Shown in pieces: positions 1 to 6,823 of a stretch of DNA of 9,328 nt. Numbering within the stretch: position 1 is the stretch's first letter; every line of letters starts with the position of its first letter. Position numbers and translations under genes: made by a program. Under the pieces are notes generated by a model. That model was not told where the DNA came from, did not search any database, and was given only the letters and a program-made list of their open reading frames with translations. Source of the stretch: Actinomycetota bacterium (GTDB lineage Bacteria > Actinomycetota > Actinomycetes > S36-B12); the NCBI GenBank assembly GCA_003456155.1, contig DMPC01000136.1, positions 15,480 through 24,807 of the forward strand. Direction: 5' to 3'.

Positions 1-1581
1 GACGTGCGCGACGGCGTGGTGCTCCTCGCCTCGATCTTCCTCGCACGTGCACTGCTCATCTGGATCGCAGAGGCGGCTGCGGTGCGCGCGTCTGCCCGAG
101 CCAAGCAGCAGCTGCGAGAGGCGGCACTGAGTCACGTCCTCGCACTCGGCCCCACGGGGCCCGGCGCAACCGACCCGGGCGGAACCGCTGCACTCATCAC
201 GCGCGGTATCGATGCCCTCGACGGCTACTACGCCCGATATCTACCGCAACTGGTCCTCGCGGTGATCGTTCCCATCGCCGTTCTCGCGACTGTCCTGGGG
301 CAGGACATCCTCACTGCCGTGATCATCGCGGTGACGATCCCGCTGATTCCGATCTTCATGGCGCTGATCGGCATGTTCACGAAGTCCCAGGTCGACCGGC
401 AGTGGCGGACCCTCGGCGTGCTGTCGGGGCACTTCCTGGATCTGGTCTCCGGGCTCCCGACCCTCAAGGCCTTCGGGCGGGCGAAGTCGCAGGTGGAGGC
501 GATCCGCTCGGTCGGGGACCGCTACCGCAGCACGACCATGGGCGTCCTGCGGGTGTCCTTCCTGTCGTCGCTGTGGCTGGAGCTCCTGTCCTCCCTCGCC
601 GTCGCCCTCGTCGCCGTCTCGGTGGGCCTGCGGCTCGCCGAAGGGCAGATGGCGTACTCGGTGGCTCTGTTCGTCCTGCTGCTCGCACCGGAGGCCTACC
701 TGCCCCTCCGTCTGGTCGGCCAGCACTTCCACGCCGCCGCCGAGGGCCTGGGCGCCGCGGACCGGGTCTTCACGATCCTGGAGACCCCGGTGCCCACGGG
801 AGGTGCGGCCGCGCTCGAGCCCGGGCCGATCACCCTCGAGGTGACCGACTTGGAGGTCACCTATGCCGAGGGTGGCGAGCCGGCCGTCCAGGGCGTCACC
901 TTCACGGCCGAGCCGGGGACGGTGACAGCCATCGTGGGCGGATCCGGGGGTGGCAAGTCCACCCTGCTGTTCGCTCTGCTGGGCTTCCTCGCCCCGTCGG
1001 GCGGCTCCCTGCGGGTCTCGGCGGGTGGCCGCTCGATTCCCGTGACCGAGGTGAACACGGCCGACTGGCGCTCGCGCATCTCCTGGGTGCCCCAGCGCGC
1101 CCACCTGGCGGCGCGTGATCTCGCTGCGGCGCCCACAATCGCGGAGGCCGTTGGCCTTCGCACTGACGACGTCGATGACGAAGCCGTGTTGCGGGCGCTG
1201 ACGGAGGCCGGGATCGCCGACGAGGTTCGTGCGCTTCCTGAGGGATTCCAGACCAGGCTCGCGGCCGACGGCACCGGACTGTCAGCGGGGCAGCTCCAGC
1301 GACTGAGCCTTGCCCGGGCACTGTGCTCGCCCGCGGATCTTGTCCTGCTCGACGAGCCGACCGCCGCGCTGGATCCGGCGACCGAGGCATCCGTGGTGAC
1401 GGCCATCGGCCGATGGGCGCGGCAGGGTCGAACGGTCATCGTGGTGGCGCATCGTCCCGCCCTGCTCGACGTCGCGACGCAGATCGTCCGCGTGGAGCGG
1501 CCACCCGTTCCCGTCGAGACCGAGTCCAGCACACTGCCCGCTCCCGCCGAGCGGACCTTGATCACGAGGGTCGGGTGGTGA
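1..1581 (+). CDS. cydD: CydD, thiol reductant ABC exporter ATP-binding/permease subunit (5' truncated by window)
   Basis: This is the CydD half of the heterodimeric CydDC exporter, an inner-membrane ABC transporter that moves glutathione/cysteine-type thiols (and, by later work, may bind haem) and is required for assembly of cytochrome bd oxidase. The frame is open from the first base, so the start and probably the first few tens of residues lie upstream; the GTG at 4 is just an internal codon. Counting from codon 4, the transmembrane region occupies about residues 5-250, with hydrophobic segments near 82-97, 103-124 and 185-230. The ATPase domain follows: Walker A GGSGGGKS at 312-319, Q-loop Gln364, signature LSAGQ at 426-430, Walker B LVLLDEP at 446-452 with Asp450/Glu451, and H-loop His483. 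All catalytic motifs are intact. The stop at 1579-1581 is 1 nt before cydC, indicating translational coupling. Partnership with a second half-transporter separates it from a generic exporter. Confidence 0.93.
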   Translation, partial: DVRDGVVLLASIFLARALLIWIAEAAAVRASARAKQQLREAALSHVLALGPTGPGATDPGGTAALITRGIDALDGYYARYLPQLVLAVIVPIAVLATVLGQDILTAVIIAVTIPLIPIFMALIGMFTKSQVDRQWRTLGVLSGHFLDLVSGLPTLKAFGRAKSQVEAIRSVGDRYRSTTMGVLRVSFLSSLWLELLSSLAVALVAVSVGLRLAEGQMAYSVALFVLLLAPEAYLPLRLVGQHFHAAAEGLGAADRVFTILETPVPTGGAAALEPGPITLEVTDLEVTYAEGGEPAVQGVTFTAEPGTVTAIVGGSGGGKSTLLFALLGFLAPSGGSLRVSAGGRSIPVTEVNTADWRSRISWVPQRAHLAARDLAAAPTIAEAVGLRTDDVDDEAVLRALTEAGIADEVRALPEGFQTRLAADGTGLSAGQLQRLSLARALCSPADLVLLDEPTAALDPATEASVVTAIGRWARQGRTVIVVAHRPALLDVATQIVRVERPPVPVETESSTLPAPAERTLITRVGW

Positions 1582-1582
1582 C

Positions 1583-3376
1583 ATGGCCGCGGATCTGACC
1601 CACCCCGTTCGTTCACTCTGGGACGCCATGTCCCGGCAGCGCCGGGAACTCGGTGTCGCCGGAGTGATGGGCGCGATCGCCTCGGGCAGCGCGGTCGCGC
1701 TCCTGGGTGTGTCGGCCTGGCTCATCGCCACCGCGGCTCAGATGCCTCCTGTGCTCACCCTGACCGTCGCGGCCGTGCTCGTTCGAACCATGGCGCTCAG
1801 TCGTGCGCTCTTCCGCTACGTGGAGCGCCTGGTCGGGCACGATGCCGCCTTCCGCGGCCTGACCCAGCTGCGCGTCTCGGTGTATCAGCGGCTCGAGCAG
1901 CTGGCACCGACGGGGCTGCGTGCCTTCGGCCGTGGCGACCTGCTGGCGAGACTCGTCGCCGATGTCGATGCAGCACTCGACCTGCCGCTGCGCGTCGTCC
2001 TTCCGTGGGTTCAGGCTGTCCTGGTCGCGGGTGCGACCGTGGCCTTCCTCGCCTGGCTGCTGCCCTCGGTCGGCCTGGTCATCGCGGTGCTCAGCATCGT
2101 GGCGGTGGCCCTGGTTCCGTGGCTCGTGTCGCTGACATCACGGGTCGCCGAGGCCCGCATGGCTCCGGCTCGTGCGGAGCTGACCGCGATGGTCGTGCGC
2201 GCCTTCGACGCGACGCCGGAGATCGCCGCCTTCGGCACGGCTCCGTCTGTCGCCGCACAGGTCAGCTCTCTCGATGATCGGGTGACCCGGCTCAACGGGC
2301 GGGAGTCCTTCTCCCTCGGACTTGGCGGCGGGATCGGCACGGTGGTTCAGGGCTGCGCGGTCACCGCCGCGCTCGTCCTCGCCGTTCCCGCGGTCCTCGA
2401 CGGCCGCATCGAGCCGGTGTGGCTCGCCGTGGCTGCGCTGCTGCCGCTCGCGCTGTTCGATGTCCTGGGCACGCTTCCCTCGTCAGCACTCGCGTATCAG
2501 CGCATTCGTGGTTCGGCGCTCCGTCTCGCGGAGGTGGCTGATCTTCCTCTGCCTGTCACGGACCCGCGGCATCCGTTGGCGCTCCCCCATGCCTTCACCG
2601 GCGTGGAGATCCGCGGGATGCGCGCCCGCTGGGTTCCCGACACCCTCGCCCTCGACGACATCGACCTGAGTGTTGCTCCCGGGTCGCGCATCGCGGTGGT
2701 CGGCCCGAGCGGCGCGGGAAAGTCGACGCTGGCCGCCGTGCTCATGGGATTCCTCCCCTACGAGGGCTCGGTCGCTGTGTCCGGTGTGGAGATCCGCGAA
2801 GCCGATGGTGACGACCTGCGGCGTCATGTCGGGCTCCTCACCCAGCAGGCTCACATCTTCGACACGACGATCGCGGACAACATCCGCATCGGTGATCCGG
2901 ATGCATCCGACGAGAGCATCGAGCTAGCTGTCGCAGACGCCCAGCTGTCGTCGTGGATCGCGCGCCTTCCCCGCGGAATCGATGCGCCGGTGGGCGGCTT
3001 CGGCCTCTCGGTCTCGGGTGGTGAGCGGCAGCGCATCGCCCTGGCACGGCTGCTGGTCGCTCGCCGGTCATTCGTCATCCTGGACGAGCCGACTGAGCAC
3101 CTCGATGGCGCGACGGCCGACGCCCTCTCCCGGACGATGAACGCGGCTCTGTCGGACGCCACCGTCCTGCTCATCACGCATCGACTGCTCGGTGTCGAGG
3201 ACTTCGACCTCATCGTGCAGCTGGGGAAGGGGCGTGTCGTGGCACGGGGGACCCACGACGAGCTCATGCGCAGGGGTGGCTGGTACGCGGAGCAGTGGAC
3301 CGTGGAGGCCGAGAGGCAGGACATGTCCAGGCTGCTCCCTGAACTTCCGATCGGCCGGGCGGTTCCTGCACCGTAG
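1583..3376 (+). CDS. cydC: CydC, thiol reductant ABC exporter ATP-binding/permease subunit
   Basis: This is the second half-transporter of CydDC; with CydD it forms the heterodimer that supports periplasmic redox balance and bd oxidase maturation. The 597 residues are a usual length for the family. The membrane domain (about 20-300) has the family-like segment around 36-52 (SGSAVALLGVSAWLIATAA), further hydrophobic stretches at 140-182, 250-272 and 279-297, and the ALFRYVERLVGHDAAFR region at 75-91. The ATPase domain carries Walker A GPSGAGKS at 374-381, Q-loop Gln residues at 421-422, signature VSGGE at 477-481, Walker B FVILDEP at 497-503 and H-loop His533. The ATG at 1583 is chosen because it follows the cydD stop by one base and gives a normal N-terminus. 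The stop codon TAG (3374-3376) also forms the first half of a probable -10 element for the next gene. Residues 575-597 are a short tail beyond the ATPase core. Confidence 0.94.
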   Translation: MAADLTHPVRSLWDAMSRQRRELGVAGVMGAIASGSAVALLGVSAWLIATAAQMPPVLTLTVAAVLVRTMALSRALFRYVERLVGHDAAFRGLTQLRVSVYQRLEQLAPTGLRAFGRGDLLARLVADVDAALDLPLRVVLPWVQAVLVAGATVAFLAWLLPSVGLVIAVLSIVAVALVPWLVSLTSRVAEARMAPARAELTAMVVRAFDATPEIAAFGTAPSVAAQVSSLDDRVTRLNGRESFSLGLGGGIGTVVQGCAVTAALVLAVPAVLDGRIEPVWLAVAALLPLALFDVLGTLPSSALAYQRIRGSALRLAEVADLPLPVTDPRHPLALPHAFTGVEIRGMRARWVPDTLALDDIDLSVAPGSRIAVVGPSGAGKSTLAAVLMGFLPYEGSVAVSGVEIREADGDDLRRHVGLLTQQAHIFDTTIADNIRIGDPDASDESIELAVADAQLSSWIARLPRGIDAPVGGFGLSVSGGERQRIALARLLVARRSFVILDEPTEHLDGATADALSRTMNAALSDATVLLITHRLLGVEDFDLIVQLGKGRVVARGTHDELMRRGGWYAEQWTVEAERQDMSRLLPELPIGRAVPAP

Positions 3377-3379
3377 GGT
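3374..3379 (+). promoter_or_regulatory. Probable -10 element (TAGGGT) of a leaderless promoter for the GAF kinase
   Basis: TAGGGT matches the actinobacterial -10 pattern TANNNT and is followed by 7 nt and then a GTG codon at 3387. The same -10/7 nt/start spacing occurs upstream of the genes starting at 7651 (reverse) and 7699 (forward). Transcription would begin at or next to the GTG, giving a leaderless mRNA. The hexamer overlaps the cydC stop codon. I see no clear TTGACA-like -35. Confidence 0.5.
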
Positions 3380-3386
3380 GGCGAGC

Positions 3387-5066
3387 GTGATGGGGCAGCA
3401 CGACCGGGAGCAGGGCCTGTTCACCGCCGTCGTCTCCGTCGCTGCTGGCCTTGAGCTGGGCTCCACGCTGCGCAGGATCGTCCAGGCCGCTGTCGATCTC
3501 GTCGACGCGAGCTATGGCGCCCTGGGCGTGCTCGGCCCGGATGGCCGCATCGGTGACTTCGTCCATGTCGGCATCGACTCCGTCACCGCGCAGGAGATCG
3601 GTGAGCTGCCGTCGGGTCGGGGGATCCTCGGTCTGCTCATCGATCACCCGGTGCCGATCCGACTGGAGAGCCTCGACGCGCACGCGACCAGCGTCGGCTT
3701 CCCGGCGGGCCATCCGCCGATGACCTCCTTCCTCGGCGTTCCCGTCCGAGTGCGTGGCGAGGTCTTCGGAAACCTCTACCTGACCGAGAAGCGGTCCGGG
3801 CGAGCGTTCACCGCCGAGGACGAGCGCACGGTGATGGCGCTCGCGGCAGCAGCGGCCGTGGCCATCGAGAACGCCCGGCTGTACGAGCGGACGCGAACTC
3901 GGGAGAAGTGGCAGCAGGCGGTTGCCGACGTCGCCAACTCGGTGCTCGGTGGAAGCGACGCCGACGAGGTGCTGGCGCTGATCGCGAACCGCGCGCGTGG
4001 TCTCACGAGTGCGGACGTCGTCTTCGTCGCCCTGAAGGAGGACGCCGGGCTCGCGGTGGAGATCGTGGACGCTCGCACCGATCCTGAGCGCGGAGGGCCT
4101 CGGGAAGCCGACGACCGGGCGGCCACGGCTCAGGCGGTGCTCGACTGCGTGAGCAGCTGGCCGAACCAGCGGATCCCCGCGGGCTCGGTCGCGCACGATG
4201 TGCTCCACTCACGGGAGTCGCTCATCGTGGAGAAGGGCGAGGAGGTCATCTCCTGTCTCGACCACGGGGGGCTCGGCCCCGCCCTGATCGTTCCGCTCAG
4301 CACGGCCGAGCGTGCGCTCGGCGTCCTCGTCCTCATCTGGGCGGACGGCCATGACTTCATTCCCACCGAGATGGTCGATGTCGCCGGGTCGTTCGGCTCG
4401 CAGGCGGCGGTGACTCTCGTCCTGGCGGAGGCTCGGCGTGAGCATGAGCGTCTCGCGGTCTACGAGGACCGCGACCGCATCGCACGCGATCTGCATGATC
4501 TGGTCATCCAGCGCCTCTTCGCCACCGGGATGATGCTCCAGGGCACCACGCGGATCGACGATGTTCCCGAGGCAGCGGCCACTCGAGTGTCCCGGGCCGT
4601 CGACGAGCTTGACGAGACGATCAAGGAGATCCGGCAGACGATCTTCGCCCTGCACGAGCCGGTGGACGGTCCTACCTCCAGTGCACGGGGCCGGGTGCTT
4701 CGCGAGACGGCGCAGGCCGCAGCGCTGCTCGGATTCGATCCTGCAGTGCGCTTCACGGGCCCGGTCGACTCGATGCTCGCTCCCGAGGTCACGGAGCACC
4801 TGATCGCCGCACTGCGCGAGGCCTTGACGAATGCGGCCAGGCACGCGGACTCGCGCCGGGTCGAGGTGATCGTCCAGATTCAGGGTGGTGATGTGGTGCT
4901 CGCCGTCACTGATGACGGCATCGGCATTGCGACGGACGGCGCCGGTCGACGCTCGGGGGTCGCGAACATCGAGTCGCGCGCCCAGGAGCTCGGTGGCAGC
5001 TGCCTGCTGCAGCGCGTCTCGGAGGCGGGCGGCACTCGCCTGACGTGGCGCGTCCCGCTCGCGTAG
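3387..5066 (+). CDS. DosS/DosT-like haem-GAF sensor histidine kinase
   Basis: This is a soluble two-component sensor kinase of about 559 residues with no transmembrane segment. Order of domains: GAF-A about 20-165, GAF-B about 190-345, HisKA_3 dimerisation/phosphoacceptor about 355-425, and HATPase_c about 465-558. The H-box DRDRIARDLHDLVIQRLFA places the phosphorylated His at 370; the N-box EALTNAARHA has Asn482; the G1 box DDGIGI begins at Asp509. In mycobacterial DosS/DosT the first GAF domain binds haem through a His in an HPPM...FLGVPVR context; the same His occurs here (His109, HPPMTSFLGVPVR), and the distal Tyr is present in FGNLYLT (Tyr131). It is therefore predicted to sense O2, NO, CO or redox state. 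The open frame extends back to 3192, but the upstream part overlaps cydC and has no domain. I choose GTG 3387 from the promoter spacing; ATG 3390 would drop one residue. It follows cydC by 10 nt. Its likely partner is the DosR-like regulator at 6136-6807. Confidence 0.88.
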   Translation: MMGQHDREQGLFTAVVSVAAGLELGSTLRRIVQAAVDLVDASYGALGVLGPDGRIGDFVHVGIDSVTAQEIGELPSGRGILGLLIDHPVPIRLESLDAHATSVGFPAGHPPMTSFLGVPVRVRGEVFGNLYLTEKRSGRAFTAEDERTVMALAAAAAVAIENARLYERTRTREKWQQAVADVANSVLGGSDADEVLALIANRARGLTSADVVFVALKEDAGLAVEIVDARTDPERGGPREADDRAATAQAVLDCVSSWPNQRIPAGSVAHDVLHSRESLIVEKGEEVISCLDHGGLGPALIVPLSTAERALGVLVLIWADGHDFIPTEMVDVAGSFGSQAAVTLVLAEARREHERLAVYEDRDRIARDLHDLVIQRLFATGMMLQGTTRIDDVPEAAATRVSRAVDELDETIKEIRQTIFALHEPVDGPTSSARGRVLRETAQAAALLGFDPAVRFTGPVDSMLAPEVTEHLIAALREALTNAARHADSRRVEVIVQIQGGDVVLAVTDDGIGIATDGAGRRSGVANIESRAQELGGSCLLQRVSEAGGTRLTWRVPLA

Positions 5067-5086
5067 GCCCCAACGGCGGTCGCCCG

Positions 5087-5092
5087 TACGAT
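5087..5092 (+). promoter_or_regulatory. Possible -10 element (TACGAT) upstream of acdS
   Basis: TACGAT fits TANNNT and lies in the 55-bp gap after the kinase gene. It sits in the loop of a small inverted repeat (5-bp arms at 5082-5086 and 5093-5097). A start near 5099 would leave a leader of about 22 nt containing a purine-rich GACGAGAG stretch (5104-5111), a weak ribosome-binding site for the GTG at 5122. No -35 is evident, so read-through from the kinase gene is an alternative. Confidence 0.25.
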
Positions 5093-5121
5093 CGGGCCAC
5101 CTGCGACGAGAGCGAGCCCTG

Positions 5122-6132
5122 GTGTCCCTTGCTGACTTTCCCCGCTATTCCCTGACGTTCGGTCCGAGCCCCATCCACCCGGTGAAGCGGCTCTCCGCGC
5201 ATCTGGGCGGTGCTCAGATCTGGATGAAGCGCGAGGATGTCAGCAGCGGCCTGGCCTACGGCGGCAACAAGGTTCGCAAGCTCGAGTACATCGTTCCCGA
5301 CGCGCTCGCCTCGGGAGCCGACACGCTCGTGTCGATCGGTGGCGTGCAGTCCAATCACACACGGCAGGTGGCGGCCGTGGCGGCGCACCTGGGCATGAAG
5401 GCCGTCCTGGTGCAGGAGGCGTGGGTGGACTGGCCGGACAGCGTCAACGATCGGGTCGGCAACATCATGCTGTCCCGCATCATGGGTGCCGAGGTGCGGC
5501 TGGACCCGTCCGGCTTCGACATCGGCATCCGTGACAGCTGGCAGCAGGCCCTGGCTGACGTCGAGGCGCGCGGTGGAAAGCCTTACGGGATCCCCGCGGG
5601 CGCATCCGAGCATCGACTCGGCGGCCTGGGCTTCGCCAACTGGGCCTACGAGGTGGAGCAGCAGGAGCGGGAGCTGGGTGTCTTCTTCGACACGATCATC
5701 GTTTGCACCGTCACGGGCAGCACGCATGCGGGAATGATCGCCGGCTTCGCCGGTCAGGATCGCCCCCGGCGGGTGATCGGCATCGATGCCTCGGCGACGC
5801 TGGAGAAGACTCGTGATCAGGTTGCGCGCATTGCGCGTCACACGGCTGAACTCATCGATCTCGGGCGCGACGTGCGTGATGACGAGATCACGGTGCTGGA
5901 GGGATGGGCCGGGGACTACTACGGGATTCCCGTGCAGTCGACCCTGGATGCCATCCGGCTCACCGGCAGTCTCGAGGGCGTCATCCTCGATCCCGTATAT
6001 GAGGGCAAGTCGATGGCGGGCCTGATCGATCTGGTGAGCACGGGCACGATTCCGAAGGATTCGAATGTTCTGTACGCCCACCTGGGCGGCCAGCAGGCGA
6101 TGAACGCCTACAGCGCCCTGTTCCGCACCTGA
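5122..6132 (+). CDS. acdS: 1-Aminocyclopropane-1-carboxylate (ACC) deaminase
   Basis: This is a cytosolic PLP enzyme of the fold-type II (tryptophan synthase beta) family that splits ACC, the plant ethylene precursor, into 2-oxobutyrate and ammonia. The 336 residues match the family length, and the N-terminus (SLADFPRYSLTFGPSPIHP) aligns with characterised AcdS proteins, supporting the GTG start. Lys50 in GGNKVRKLEY is the PLP lysine. Ser77 and Asn78 lie in GGVQSNHTR, Trp101 in the VLVQEAW segment, and Tyr293-Glu294 in PVYEGKS. Leu321 follows His320 in the C-terminal AHLGG. In the literature, Glu and Leu at the last two sites distinguish true ACC deaminases from D-cysteine desulfhydrases, so I favour ACC deaminase. 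One difference is His79 where the Pseudomonas enzyme, as I recall it, has Gln. The gene lies between a haem-GAF kinase and a DosR-like regulator and is convergent with the latter. D-cysteine desulfhydrase activity remains a less likely alternative. Confidence 0.9.
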   Translation: MSLADFPRYSLTFGPSPIHPVKRLSAHLGGAQIWMKREDVSSGLAYGGNKVRKLEYIVPDALASGADTLVSIGGVQSNHTRQVAAVAAHLGMKAVLVQEAWVDWPDSVNDRVGNIMLSRIMGAEVRLDPSGFDIGIRDSWQQALADVEARGGKPYGIPAGASEHRLGGLGFANWAYEVEQQERELGVFFDTIIVCTVTGSTHAGMIAGFAGQDRPRRVIGIDASATLEKTRDQVARIARHTAELIDLGRDVRDDEITVLEGWAGDYYGIPVQSTLDAIRLTGSLEGVILDPVYEGKSMAGLIDLVSTGTIPKDSNVLYAHLGGQQAMNAYSALFRT

Positions 6133-6135
6133 GCG

Positions 6136-6807
6136 TCAGTGGTGCTCGTTCTCCGCTGACATGCGGGCCACGAACGCTGCCGCCTGGGTGCGACGCTCCA
6201 TGCCGAGCTTGGCGAGCAGGCTTGAGACGTAGTTCTTGACGGTCTTCTCCGCGAGGTGCATCTGCTCGCCGATCTGCCGGTTCGTCATCCCCTCACCGAT
6301 CAGGTCGAGGATGCGACGCTCCTGGTCGGACAGCACGTCGAGACGATCGTCGTGCTTCTCGCCGTTGCGCAGTCGCTCGAGCACGCGCTGGGTCGCCTGC
6401 GGGTCGAGCAGTGACTTGCCGGCGGCGACCTGGCGGATCGCGTCGATGAGGTCGTTGCCGCGGATCTCCTTCAGGACGTAGCCGGAGGCACCCGCCATGA
6501 TCGCGTCGAACAGGGCCTCGTCATCGGCGTACGAGGTGAGCATGAGGCAGTGCACCTCGGGCATCGAGGAGCGGATGTCGCGGCACACCTCGACGCCGCT
6601 GCCGTCGGGCAGACGCACGTCCAGGACGGCCACCTGGGGCCGCGCCACGGGGATGCGCACGAGGGCATCCTTGGTGGTCCCGGCCTCGCCGACGACCTCC
6701 ATGTCGCGCTCGAGACCGATGAGGTCGGCGAGTCCTCGTCGCACGATCTCGTGGTCGTCCATCAGGAAGACCCGGATCGGCTCAGCACTCGGACTCATGG
6801 CCGCCAT
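6136..6807 (-). CDS. DosR/NarL-family response regulator
   Basis: This is a two-component DNA-binding response regulator of 223 residues. The receiver domain spans about 11-130, with acidic pocket Asp17/Asp18, phosphoacceptor Asp63 (VAVLDVRLPDG), Thr91 (LTSY) and Lys113 (GYVLKEI). The LuxR-type helix-turn-helix spans about 155-215, with recognition segment TNRQIGEQMHLAEKTVKNYVSSLL and the tail AKLGMERRTQAAAF. Both the receiver core and the HTH closely resemble mycobacterial DosR/DevR, making it the likely partner of the haem-GAF kinase at 3387-5066. It follows the reverse-strand isomerase-family gene by 16 nt and is probably cotranscribed with it. A GGTGG stretch (6818-6814) lies 6 nt before the ATG at 6807; the ATG at 6798 (residue 4) is an alternative start. 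The stop is 3 nt from the convergent acdS stop, with no room for a terminator. It ends in Glu-His-His. Confidence 0.9.
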   Translation of the reverse strand: MAAMSPSAEPIRVFLMDDHEIVRRGLADLIGLERDMEVVGEAGTTKDALVRIPVARPQVAVLDVRLPDGSGVEVCRDIRSSMPEVHCLMLTSYADDEALFDAIMAGASGYVLKEIRGNDLIDAIRQVAAGKSLLDPQATQRVLERLRNGEKHDDRLDVLSDQERRILDLIGEGMTNRQIGEQMHLAEKTVKNYVSSLLAKLGMERRTQAAAFVARMSAENEHH

Positions 6808-6823
6808 TGTGCACCACCGCTTC

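Noticed and set aside
241..1104. 287-residue reverse open frame within cydD
   Set aside because: Composition is dominated by Arg, Gly, Asp and Gln, with no hydrophobic core; cydD on the other strand is certain.
3192..3386. N-terminal extension of the kinase frame back into cydC
   Set aside because: It would overlap cydC by about 185 nt and encodes Ser/Arg/Gly-rich sequence without a domain; starts at 3387/3390 fit the GAF homology.
3264..4208. 314-residue reverse open frame over the end of cydC and the kinase GAF domains
   Set aside because: It crosses two real genes on the other strand and shows no recognisable motif.
5067..5121. DosR-box-like palindrome upstream of acdS or in other intergenic gaps
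   Set aside because: I looked for GGGAC...GTCCC-type half-sites in the gaps and found no paired match; single half-sites inside genes are not informative.
4906..6081. 391-residue open frame on the reverse strand opposite acdS
   Set aside because: It lies antisense to a well-supported PLP enzyme and is rich in His, Arg, Gly and Pro with no domain, as expected of shadow frames in GC-rich DNA.
6132..6160. GTCAG/CTGAC pairing (6135-6139 with 6156-6160) as a terminator between acdS and the regulator
   Set aside because: Only 5 bp with a 16-nt loop and inside the regulator coding region; too weak to call.
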